This document shows, one piece after another, positions 1 to 8,203 of a stretch of DNA of 64,000 bases. The position numbers and the translations under genes were made by a program. The notes under the pieces were generated by a model. The model did not search any database and had not been told where the DNA came from. It saw nothing but the letters and a program-made list of their open reading frames with translations. The stretch covers positions 5,194,501 to 5,258,500 of the forward strand of contig NZ_LT629703.1 in assembly GCF_900103365.1 (NCBI RefSeq). The letters run 5' to 3'. Every line of letters starts with the position of its first letter. Within the stretch, counting starts at the first letter, position 1. The stretch is from Afipia sp. GAS231 (lineage in GTDB: Bacteria > Pseudomonadota > Alphaproteobacteria > Rhizobiales > Xanthobacteraceae).

Positions 1-3
1 GCA

Positions 4-3000
4 ATGCGGCGGCTGAACCGGATGTTCGGCGCCATCAGCGCCACCAACGAAGCTATTCTGCGCGCCAAGACCGAACAGGAACTCTATCAGCGGGTTTGCG
101 ATGCCGCCGTCTACAGCGGAAAATCCGTCGCCACCGCCGTGCTGCTGGCCGAGCAAGACTCGAACTGGTTGAAGCCGGTCGCCGGCACCGGCGAAAGCCT
201 CCATTTGATTACGCGGTCGCGCTTCTCGATCGATCCCGATAATGAATATGGCAAGGGCATTTCCGGTGAAGCGTTCCGGACGCAGCGCCCTTGCGTCAAT
301 GACGACCTGGCAGCGACCGTGCAGGGTGGGCCCTGGCAAGAGGCTCAGCGCGAGTCCGGCGTGATGGCCTGTGTGGCGGTCCCCCTGACCAGGGTGGGCC
401 GAAGCGTGGGCGTGCTGCTGTTCTTCGTCAGCAAATCCTGGGCGGAAGACGAGGAGATCATCGCGCTGCTGGCGCGGATTGCCGAGAACGTATCGTTCGC
501 GCTCGATAATTTCGAACGCGCGAGCGAAAAGGCCGTTGCCGACCAGCAGCAGGAGCGGTTGACGCGCATGTTCGCGGCGCTCAGCGCCACCAACGAGGCG
601 ATCATGCGGGCGAAGTCCCGCGCCGAACTGCATGAACTGGTGTGCGAAGCCGCCGCCAACGGCGGGCGCTTTAATTCGACCAGCATCCTGCTGGCGCGGC
701 CCGACAGCGACTATCCCGATATGGTCGCGGTGGCCGGACCGACCGCGGAAAACATGCGCCGGGTGAAGGTTTCGTTCGACGCGGCTCACCCGGAAGGGCA
801 CGGGTTGTGCGGAAACGCATTTCGTTCCCGGCAAGCTTGCGTCGCCAACGACCTGCGCGGTGATCCGCGAGGCGCGACGTTTCAAAAATTCATTCTCAGC
901 GACGGCGCAAGGTCGGGCGCAGCCTTTCCGCTGTTCGTTTCCGGTCAGCCCGTTGGCGTGATGTTCTTCATTTCCGCCGAAGCAGATACGTTCACGCCCG
1001 AATTCGCCGAATTGTTGCAGCGGCTCGCCGATAACGTATCGTTCGCGCTGGAGAGTTTCGATCGTGCCGACGAGAAGGCGAAAACCGAGGGGCAGAAGGA
1101 AGGCCTGGCGCGTATGTTGGGCGCGCTCAGCGCGACCAACGAAGCGATCGTGCGCGCAAGGTCGCGCAGCGAGTTGTTCGAACTGGTGTGCGAAGCGACC
1201 GCTCAGGGTGGCAAGTTCACCTCGACCTCGATCGCGCTGATTAGGTCGGATAGCGACTATCTGGACGTCGCAGGCGCGGCGGGGCCGACGGTAGCCAGCG
1301 CGCGCGAAGTGAAATTGTCATTCAACGAAGCCCATCCGGAAGGGCGCGGGGTCGGCGGCCGTGCGATACGTTCGCGACGGCCCAGCATCATCAACGACTA
1401 TCTTGCCGACCCGCCAAGTCAGGCGTTTCACGCCCGGGCGCGCCACGACGGCGCCAATTCCGGCGCGGCCTTTCCCCTGTTCGTGCAGGGGCGGGTGGTC
1501 GGCGTCATGGTCTACATTTCGCTCGAGAAGGGCACGTTCACGCCGGAGTTCGCCGAATTGCTGCAGCGGCTCGCGGACAACGTGTCGTTCGCACTGGAGA
1601 ATTTCGACCGCGCCGACGAGAAGGCCAGGACCGAGGAACAGAAGGAGCGGCTGGGGCGGATGTTCGCGGCGCTCAGCGCCACCAACGAAGCAATCATGCG
1701 GGCAAAGTCCCGTACCGAGTTGTTCGATCTGGTCTGTGCGGCGGCCGCCACCGGCGGCAAGTTCACCTCGACCACCATCGCGCTGGCGAAACCCGGCAGC
1801 GACTACCTCGACGTCGTCGCCACCGGCGGACCGGCTGCCGTCAGCGCGCGCTCCGTATTGATGTCGACCAACGAAGCCCACCCTGAAGGGCGCGGAGCGT
1901 GCGGCATGGCGTTCCGTTCGGGAGCGGCCTGCATCATCAACGATTATCTCGCCGATCCGCGCTGCCAGGCGTTCCATCCCCAGGCGATCAAGGACGGCAC
2001 GCGATCCGGCGCGTCGTTTCCGTTGTTTGCGCGCGGGCAGGTGGTCGGCATTCTCGTGTTCGTCGCGACCGAGAAGGATACGTTCACGCCGGAATTCTCC
2101 GAACTGCTGCAGCGGCTCGCCGACAATGTGTCGTTCGCGCTGGAGAATTTCGCCCGCGTCGACGAAAAGGCGCAAGCCGACCAGCGCATCGAGTATCTGG
2201 CGTCGCATGACAGCCTGACCAACCTGCCGAACCGCGACATGTTCAACGGGATGCTGCGGCTGGCGATCGACGCCGCGCAACGTTACGATCGCCGGTTTGC
2301 CGTGCTGTTCATCGATCTCGACCGGTTCAAGGTCATCAACGATTCGCTGGGGCATGACGCCGGCGACATGCTGCTGGTGGAAATCGGCGGCAGGCTGCGG
2401 CGCGCGCTGCGTTCGAGCGACGTCGTGGCTCGGCTCGGTGGCGACGAATTCGTGGTCATCCTGGAAGAGGCCGCCGAGCGCCACGAGGTCGAGCGGATCG
2501 CCAGCGAACTGTTGTCGGTGCTGAGCCAGCCGCTGCAGTTGAGCGGCCACGAATGTCACACCACGGCCTCGATCGGGATTGCGATGTATCCGGCTGATGG
2601 CGCCGACATGCAGACGCTGACCAAGAATGCCGACATGGCGATGTATCTCGCCAAGGAAGACGGCAAGAACGGTTTCCGTTTCTTCACCCGCGAGATCAAG
2701 ACGCAGTCGATCGAGCGGCTGACGCTGGAGAGCGCGCTGCGCCGCGCGCTGGAGCGCGACCAGTTTTCGCTGCATTATCAGCCCAAGGTCGACATGGTGA
2801 GCGGCCAGATCACCGGCGTCGAGGCGCTGTTGCGCTGGAACCATCCCGAACTCGGCATCGTCTCGCCGGGCCAGTTCATTCCGCTCGCCGAGGAAACCGG
2901 GCTGATCGTTCCGATCGGCCGCTGGGTGCTGAAGGAAGCCTGCACACAGAACATGGCGTGGCAGCGTCGCGGCCTGCGGCCGGTGACGATGGCGGTCAAC

Positions 3001-3570
3001 CTGTCGCCGCGGCAATTCGCCGACCCGCATCTGCTGCACGATGTCGACGAGGCGCTGCTCGCAAGCGGCATGTCGCCGGTGCTGCTGCAGCTCGAAGTCA
3101 CCGAAAGCATGGTGATGCGCAACGTGTCCCGCGCGATCAAGGTGCTTGATGCGGTCCAGAGCCGCGGCATTCGCCTCGCAATCGACGATTTCGGCACCGG
3201 TTATTCGTCGATGTCGCTGATGAAGCAGTTCCCGATCGACACCATCAAGATCGACCGCTCCTTCGTCCGCGACCTACCGATCGATACCGAAGATCAGGCG
3301 ATCGCGCAGGCGATCATCAGCATGGGCAAGGCGCTCGGCATGACCGTCATTGCTGAGGGCGTCGAGACCGTGGAGCAGGAAGCGTTCCTGCGCAGCCATG
3401 CCTGCGACGAAATGCAGGGCTTTCTGTTCTCGAAACCACTGCCGGCGCGGGAGATGGCCAATCTGCTGCGGGCCGAGGCGCAGATTTCCTCGCCGCCGCT
3501 ACAGCCCAGCGCGGAGGACGAAATCCTCAAGGCCGAAGTTCGAGCAAGACTTAGCCTCAATCAAGACTGA
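4..3570 (+). CDS. Multi-GAF diguanylate cyclase/phosphodiesterase (GAF x4-GGDEF-EAL)
   Basis: This is a c-di-GMP turnover enzyme of 1188 residues, presumably a cytoplasmic sensor because no membrane segment is seen. Four tandem GAF modules of about 181 residues start near residues 1, 185, 366 and 547, each opening with a near-identical phrase (MFAALSATNEAIMRAK in module 2). A GGDEF domain follows from about residue 729, with GGDEF at about 812 and an intact RSSD inhibitory site five residues before it. The EAL domain has EALLRW near 940, then DDFGTGYSS and KIDRSFV, so both catalytic halves look competent. The reading frame is open to the left edge, so the true start may lie upstream of base 4. 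It converges on the next gene. The ligand sensed is unknown. Confidence 0.93.
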   Translation: MRRLNRMFGAISATNEAILRAKTEQELYQRVCDAAVYSGKSVATAVLLAEQDSNWLKPVAGTGESLHLITRSRFSIDPDNEYGKGISGEAFRTQRPCVNDDLAATVQGGPWQEAQRESGVMACVAVPLTRVGRSVGVLLFFVSKSWAEDEEIIALLARIAENVSFALDNFERASEKAVADQQQERLTRMFAALSATNEAIMRAKSRAELHELVCEAAANGGRFNSTSILLARPDSDYPDMVAVAGPTAENMRRVKVSFDAAHPEGHGLCGNAFRSRQACVANDLRGDPRGATFQKFILSDGARSGAAFPLFVSGQPVGVMFFISAEADTFTPEFAELLQRLADNVSFALESFDRADEKAKTEGQKEGLARMLGALSATNEAIVRARSRSELFELVCEATAQGGKFTSTSIALIRSDSDYLDVAGAAGPTVASAREVKLSFNEAHPEGRGVGGRAIRSRRPSIINDYLADPPSQAFHARARHDGANSGAAFPLFVQGRVVGVMVYISLEKGTFTPEFAELLQRLADNVSFALENFDRADEKARTEEQKERLGRMFAALSATNEAIMRAKSRTELFDLVCAAAATGGKFTSTTIALAKPGSDYLDVVATGGPAAVSARSVLMSTNEAHPEGRGACGMAFRSGAACIINDYLADPRCQAFHPQAIKDGTRSGASFPLFARGQVVGILVFVATEKDTFTPEFSELLQRLADNVSFALENFARVDEKAQADQRIEYLASHDSLTNLPNRDMFNGMLRLAIDAAQRYDRRFAVLFIDLDRFKVINDSLGHDAGDMLLVEIGGRLRRALRSSDVVARLGGDEFVVILEEAAERHEVERIASELLSVLSQPLQLSGHECHTTASIGIAMYPADGADMQTLTKNADMAMYLAKEDGKNGFRFFTREIKTQSIERLTLESALRRALERDQFSLHYQPKVDMVSGQITGVEALLRWNHPELGIVSPGQFIPLAEETGLIVPIGRWVLKEACTQNMAWQRRGLRPVTMAVNLSPRQFADPHLLHDVDEALLASGMSPVLLQLEVTESMVMRNVSRAIKVLDAVQSRGIRLAIDDFGTGYSSMSLMKQFPIDTIKIDRSFVRDLPIDTEDQAIAQAIISMGKALGMTVIAEGVETVEQEAFLRSHACDEMQGFLFSKPLPAREMANLLRAEAQISSPPLQPSAEDEILKAEVRARLSLNQD

Positions 3571-3577
3571 GCCTCAA

Positions 3578-3919
3578 TCAAGGCGGAAAGGCGCTGTCGT
3601 CTGTTGGCTGCGGATGCAGCTCGCGGACCTCAGGTTCGGCCATTGCCGCCTTGCGCGGAAAATCATAAGGCCAGGGCACCAGCGTCTCCCCGGCCATCGC
3701 CTTGAGAAAGACGTCGGCGCCGGCGGTACAGGTCGCGCCGTCAGGCAGCGCGAGCTCCGCGCACCATTCGATCGGTAACGGCTCGGCGATGTTGCGCAAC
3801 TCCATCGCCGGTCCCCACCACCAGGCCGGAGCCGGCGATCGCGCGTCCTCGGGAACCGCGCGCCATCGGGTAAACTCGCCGATCATGCGCTCGAATTGCA
3901 GTTTCGCCGCTGGATGCAT
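3578..3919 (-). CDS. Hypothetical protein, 113 aa
   Basis: I do not recognise this family. The protein is soluble, has no signal peptide or membrane segment, and is rich in Trp and Pro (AWWWGP near residue 30, VPWPYDFP near 83). The ATG at 3919 gives a clean N-terminus. It converges on the c-di-GMP gene with only 7 bp between the stop codons and is separated from the amidohydrolase by about 160 bp. Coding-like third-position GC and the snug fit against its neighbour suggest a real gene. Confidence 0.6.
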   Translation of the reverse strand: MHPAAKLQFERMIGEFTRWRAVPEDARSPAPAWWWGPAMELRNIAEPLPIEWCAELALPDGATCTAGADVFLKAMAGETLVPWPYDFPRKAAMAEPEVRELHPQPTDDSAFPP

Positions 3920-4080
3920 TCAATCTCCTGACGCCAGATGATATCCGCATTCCGCGCGCGGCGCCAATGCGCGCCACCCGGTCATGGCCGGATATCGCCA
4001 GCGGGGGCCAAATTCGCATGGCGTTCCTGATGGAACGCGCCAACGGGGGAACGGTTGCCAGGCCCTATTTTGCTCAAGTC

Positions 4081-5211
4081 CTATTTTGCCGCCGATTTGG
4101 CCTTGGCCGTCAAGCCCAGCAGCCGCTCGGCGTTGCCGCCGGCCACCAGCGCCATGTCCTTTTCGCTGACGCCCGTGACCCGGCCGAGGAAGCCGACCGG
4201 ATCCGGCTCCGCCATGTCGAACGGATAATCGGTGCCCAGCATGATGTGATCGGCGCCCCAGATCTCGATCAGGTGCCTGAGCTCGCGTTCGTCGAACACC
4301 ACCGTGTCGAAATAGAGCTTCTTCAGATATTCCGACGGCTTCTTCTGGATGGTGACGCGGCAATCCTCGCGATGCGCCCAGGCGTGGTCGAAGCGGCCCC
4401 AATAGCCGGGGATGTAGCCGCCGCCGTGCGCGATGCAGATCTTGAGTTTGGGAAACCGCTCGAGATAGCCGTCGAACACCAGTTGTCCGACGCATAGCGC
4501 GGAATCCAGCGGGTGTCCGATCGTGTTCGGAAAATAATGATCCTCCATGCGTCCGACCAGGCTGGTGCCGAACGGATGCAGGAAGATCATCACGTCGAGC
4601 TCTTCGACGCGGGCGAAGAATTTTTCCAGGCCGGCGCGGGTCAGATCGACACCCCTGACATTGGTGCAGAGTTCGACGCCGCGAAATCCGAGCTTGTTGA
4701 CGGTGCGGTCGAGTTCGGCAACGGCCATGCCGGGATCCTGCAGCGGCACCGTGCCCATGCCCAGCAGCCGGTCCGGATGTTTCGCCACCATGCCAGCGAT
4801 GTGATCGTTGACCATGTGGCAGCTGTCGCGGGCGACTTCCGGTGGCGCGGCATACACGAAATGGCCGGGATAGGGCGAGATCACCTGCACGTCGATGCCG
4901 TCGCGGTCCATGTCGGCGAAGCGGGTTTCGAGATCGGTCAGTTTCGGAAAATCGATCTTACCGCGCTGCGGCTGGATGCTCCTGGTGAGATCGTTGACAT
5001 GCGCGTTGGCGTTGGGCGTGTGTCCGCCGCCCTGAATGCCGGTCGCCTTCAGCACCATCGCGTTGGCCTCAGGCACCATGCAATGGCAGTGAATGTCGAT
5101 GGTGCGCCAGGGTTTGCTGAACGGCTTTGCTTTCCCGGAGCGCGATGGCGCGCTGCCGTGATCGGTCGCGGGGCCGCAGACTTTGCATTGAAACAGCATG
5201 GACAATTCCAT
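4081..5211 (-). CDS. Amidohydrolase family 2 (ACMSD/resorcylate decarboxylase-like)
   Basis: This is a metal-dependent TIM-barrel hydrolase or decarboxylase of 376 residues. The first metal site is His41-x-His43 (DIHCHC). His212 (FLHPFG), His262 (AHGGG) and Asp328 (GTDYPFD) fit the remaining ligands and the active site of the amidohydrolase-2 family. The N-terminus has a Cys9-x-x-Cys12 pair ahead of the barrel, which is unusual for the family and could be an added small metal site. A start at Met5 is also possible. Family members decarboxylate or hydrolyse aromatic acids, but the substrate cannot be read from the sequence. The next gene upstream on the same strand is a cupin, though the 37-bp gap does not prove co-transcription. 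Confidence 0.85.
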   Translation of the reverse strand: MELSMLFQCKVCGPATDHGSAPSRSGKAKPFSKPWRTIDIHCHCMVPEANAMVLKATGIQGGGHTPNANAHVNDLTRSIQPQRGKIDFPKLTDLETRFADMDRDGIDVQVISPYPGHFVYAAPPEVARDSCHMVNDHIAGMVAKHPDRLLGMGTVPLQDPGMAVAELDRTVNKLGFRGVELCTNVRGVDLTRAGLEKFFARVEELDVMIFLHPFGTSLVGRMEDHYFPNTIGHPLDSALCVGQLVFDGYLERFPKLKICIAHGGGYIPGYWGRFDHAWAHREDCRVTIQKKPSEYLKKLYFDTVVFDERELRHLIEIWGADHIMLGTDYPFDMAEPDPVGFLGRVTGVSEKDMALVAGGNAERLLGLTAKAKSAAK

Positions 5212-5248
5212 GGGAAATAATTGCGGGAATAGCGTTGCCGCGCCGGGG

Positions 5249-5713
5249 TTATTTCTCTTCCGCCGCCGTCGATGTCGCCGGACCCTCGCCCATGATCAGG
5301 AGAACGGCGTCTTCATCCTTGGCGCCGTCCCAATGCACCTGCTTGCCGAAATGGGTGACGAAGCTGCCGGCCGGCATCGGCGTGGTATTGGCGGGATCGA
5401 ATTTCGGACCCGTGCCGACCCACCAGGTGCCCTGCAGCACGACGATGTAGCGGTCGTTGGGGTGGAAGTGCGGGCGGCTGAAATGATTGCCCTTGGTCCA
5501 CTTGGTATAGACCATGTAGAAGCCGGGTTTGCTTGGATCGCCAACAACGACAGCGTTTTGCCCGCCTCGTGCGTCAACAGGGCTCCACGGGATCTGGTCG
5601 GGCAATTTGTAGGCCACGGCGGCGGGATTGAGTTCAGCGGCGGAGCTGATGCCGAGCATTCCGGCGAACACAAGCGGGGTTGCAAGATATCGCCAGAAAC
5701 CGGTCGCCTTCAT
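5249..5713 (-). CDS. Exported cupin-domain protein
   Basis: This 154-residue protein has an N-terminal signal peptide (hydrophobic residues 9-22, likely cleavage after SSA near residue 25), followed by one cupin barrel. The metal-binding pair is His82-x-His84 (RPHFHPND) with an Asp/Arg where the usual Glu sits, and His127 (KQVHWDG) supplies the second-motif ligand. It is therefore predicted to be a periplasmic metal-binding cupin of unknown substrate. It is transcribed towards the amidohydrolase (37 bp apart) and diverges from the DUF1080 gene. Confidence 0.8.
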   Translation of the reverse strand: MKATGFWRYLATPLVFAGMLGISSAAELNPAAVAYKLPDQIPWSPVDARGGQNAVVVGDPSKPGFYMVYTKWTKGNHFSRPHFHPNDRYIVVLQGTWWVGTGPKFDPANTTPMPAGSFVTHFGKQVHWDGAKDEDAVLLIMGEGPATSTAAEEK

Positions 5714-5942
5714 GGTTCTCTCCCCTGATCATTCCGCGAGCTGTGCATCGCTCGTCTCTATTATTGCCGATGCTAGCCGGTCTCGTTCCCGAGGAGCAAG
5801 CCGCGTAGATACCTGCATGACAGGTGCGTGCGACAAAATGAAGTGACCGACAACGCAACTGCAGCATGAAAAACGGGATTTACGCCGCGGATTGCAGTGC
5901 TAGGTTGCGGCCCAACAAAAACACCAAAGGAGGACTTGCTAC

Positions 5943-6548
5943 ATGAAGCGTATGTCGAAACTTGCGGCCGGTTTGCTGATCGGCGCCGCCGCTTTCCAGT
6001 TTTCGGGCGTGGCGTCGGGCCAGGACGATGGCTGGATCACGCTGCTCGACAGCACCAAAAAGGGTGACTGGACCGAAGTCGGCAAGGCCAATTGGGAGAT
6101 GAAGGACGGCGCGCTCGCCGCCGACAAGCTCGACGACGGCAAGGTTCTCTCCTATCTAGTCAGCAAGGATTCCTACAAGGACTTCCAGATCAGGGCGGAG
6201 TTCTGGACCGATGAGGAAGCCAATAGCGGCATCTTCATCCGCTGCGACGCCAGGGACAAGATCGATTCCAAGATCTGCTACGAGGTCAATATTTTCGACA
6301 AGCGGCCCGACCCGAGCTACGGCACCGGCGCGATCGTCGATGTCGCCAAGGTCGATCCGATGCCGAAGGCGGCGGGCAAATGGAACACCTACGAGATCAC
6401 CGCCCAGGGCTCGCATCTCGTGGTCGTGCTCAACGGCCAGAAGACCGCCGACGTCCAGGACAGCAGGCACAATGCCGGCGGGCCGTTCGCGCTTCAGTAC
6501 GGCTCGGGCGTCGTCAAGTTCCGCAAGGTGCAGATCAAGCCGCTGTAA
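5943..6548 (+). CDS. Exported DUF1080 (3-keto-disaccharide hydrolase-like) protein
   Basis: This 201-residue protein has a signal peptide ending near ASG (residue 26), then a single concanavalin-like DUF1080 domain. Typical DUF1080 features are the opening W-x-x-L-x-D segment, the central SGIFIRCDAR strand and the late W-N-x-Y segment (KWNTYEI). The family is associated with hydrolysis of 3-keto-glycosides and with sugar binding in the periplasm. A textbook Shine-Dalgarno sequence (AAAGGAGG) lies just before the ATG and fixes the start. It stands alone, diverges from the cupin gene and is closed by a strong terminator. Confidence 0.82.
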   Translation: MKRMSKLAAGLLIGAAAFQFSGVASGQDDGWITLLDSTKKGDWTEVGKANWEMKDGALAADKLDDGKVLSYLVSKDSYKDFQIRAEFWTDEEANSGIFIRCDARDKIDSKICYEVNIFDKRPDPSYGTGAIVDVAKVDPMPKAAGKWNTYEITAQGSHLVVVLNGQKTADVQDSRHNAGGPFALQYGSGVVKFRKVQIKPL

Positions 6549-6582
6549 TCGAGCGCGGCAGAGCAATCTCGCTCCGGAATCA

Positions 6583-6615
6583 AAAAGCTCACCCGTCTTC
6601 GACGGGTGAGCTTTT
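6583..6615. terminator. Bidirectional intrinsic terminator
   Basis: A perfect 15-bp inverted repeat (AAAAGCTCACCCGTC and its complement) with a 3-nt TTC loop carries A-run and T-run flanks on both sides. It sits between the convergent DUF1080 and polysaccharide-export genes and should terminate both. Confidence 0.9.
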
Positions 6616-6638
6616 CCTTGTCCGCAAAGTCGGAAGCG

Positions 6639-7943
6639 CTACTTTAGGCTGGATGTGGTGTTGACGACGGTCGCGCCGCCCGTACCCGCGGCAAGGCCCT
6701 TGACGGTGTAGGCGTTGACGGCGGCCATCAGCGGATCGTTCACGGTGGCCGTGATCAACCGCAGATACGTCATCAGCTTGCTCGATTCGACCGACGTCGA
6801 GTTCGACGTAAAGATCACGTCCTTGTTGTGCATCTCGAACTTGGTGGCGAGGAAGTAGCCCGCCGGATCGCGCAGGTTGAGATTATAGATGACCGGAACG
6901 ACCAGGCCGCTGAACCGCGAGCAATCGATGCCGAGCTGTTCGGCGACTTCGCGCCGCTCGCCGCGATAGAGATAAACCGACGCGGGATCGGCGAGGTTGT
7001 CGTTAAGTCCGCCGGTCTTTCCCAGAGCCTCGGCAATCGAGAGCCGCCAGGCGCCAAATCCGAATTGTCCCTGCTGTCCCGACGCGCCGAAGGCGACGAA
7101 GGTCTGCGGCTGCGTGAACACGTAGATCATGTCCTGCGGCCGGACAAAGATGTTGTTGGTCGGCTCGTTGAGAAGCGACCCGAACGGCGCGGTCGCCTGG
7201 CGTCCCTCGCGTTCGAGCGTCACGAAGGTATCGAAGCCGGGATTGCGGGGGCCGCCGGCGCGCGAGATCGCATCGAGCAGGCGTTCGCCTGCGGCGTTCG
7301 CGGGAAACCGCGATGGGGTCCCGACTTCGCCGAGCACGCTGATGGAGGAGGCCTTCTGGTCGACGAGCGCAACGACTGCCTGCGGCTCGAGCGCGCGGTT
7401 CTTCAGCGCGTTGACGATCGCGGTCTGCACCTGCACCGCGGTTCGTCCCTGCGCCCTGATGTTGCCCGCGTATGGCACCGTGATGTTGCCCTGGGTGTCG
7501 ACCGGCTGGTTCGGCAGCGTCACATAATTGCCGGGACGAACGCCGGCATCGACCGGAATGAACAGGCCGCCGGCTGCGGCCTCGAAGATCGTGACACTGA
7601 CGGTATCGCCGATGCCGAAGCGGATTTCGGCCGGACCGCGCCGGTCGATAAACACCCGGCCGAGGCGAACCGAATTGCGCTCCAGGATATTTTCGACGTC
7701 CGGCGTGACCTTGACCATCGCATAGGGCAGGGCGGCAGGGTCGACCTGATCCATGCGAGCCAGGGCATTTGATGGCCCGGAGGTCGGAAGGCTGGAGCAG
7801 CCGCCATGGGCGAGGAGTATCGACAAGACGGAGGCGCGGGCGAGGAACCGCAGCGCGCCGGACAGGTCCCGTGGCAGACGCAGCGACCGCGTCGCGACCG
7901 GGTCCGCCCTTTGCTCGTCGCAAAAGTTTAGTCTTTTTGCCAC
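6639..7943 (-). CDS. Polysaccharide export lipoprotein (Wza/BexD-like)
   Basis: This 434-residue protein belongs to the outer-membrane polysaccharide export family. A hydrophobic signal with a lipobox-like end (LLAHGGC, Cys near residue 49) indicates lipid anchoring. The poly_export domain begins around GDTVSVTIFEA and is followed by SLBB-type beta-grasp repeats (segments such as SVLGEVGTPSRF and a later one near MIYVFTQPQTF). It would form the exit channel paired with the Wzc-like protein encoded upstream on the same strand, 260 bp away. The start is uncertain because about 35 residues precede the signal core. The long AT-rich gap upstream may carry its own promoter. Confidence 0.9.
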   Translation of the reverse strand: MAKRLNFCDEQRADPVATRSLRLPRDLSGALRFLARASVLSILLAHGGCSSLPTSGPSNALARMDQVDPAALPYAMVKVTPDVENILERNSVRLGRVFIDRRGPAEIRFGIGDTVSVTIFEAAAGGLFIPVDAGVRPGNYVTLPNQPVDTQGNITVPYAGNIRAQGRTAVQVQTAIVNALKNRALEPQAVVALVDQKASSISVLGEVGTPSRFPANAAGERLLDAISRAGGPRNPGFDTFVTLEREGRQATAPFGSLLNEPTNNIFVRPQDMIYVFTQPQTFVAFGASGQQGQFGFGAWRLSIAEALGKTGGLNDNLADPASVYLYRGERREVAEQLGIDCSRFSGLVVPVIYNLNLRDPAGYFLATKFEMHNKDVIFTSNSTSVESSKLMTYLRLITATVNDPLMAAVNAYTVKGLAAGTGGATVVNTTSSLK

Positions 7944-8203
7944 GAGGGGGGACTCCGGGTTAACAAGACGCTACAGGCGAAAAATTATTCGCTTATGTTT
8001 AAAGGCGGGTTAATACCGCGGCGCAGCAGGGATTCTGCCGGCGATTATGATCGCGCGTTGCGCGAAATCTGGTGGAACAGGTTGTAAATTGTCCGATCGA
8101 CACGCATCGATCGCGAGCGGAGCCGGCCGCCCTTGGCCGGATAGGTCGGGGCAAGCGTAAGGGCGGAGCCGATCGGCTCCGGGCGCGCTTGCCGCGCCAG
8201 GGT

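Noticed and set aside
1318..3039. Long minus-strand frame (573 codons) inside the GAF-GGDEF-EAL gene
   Set aside because: It is the antisense shadow of a strongly supported domain protein. It is rich in Arg, His and Gln with no recognisable motif.
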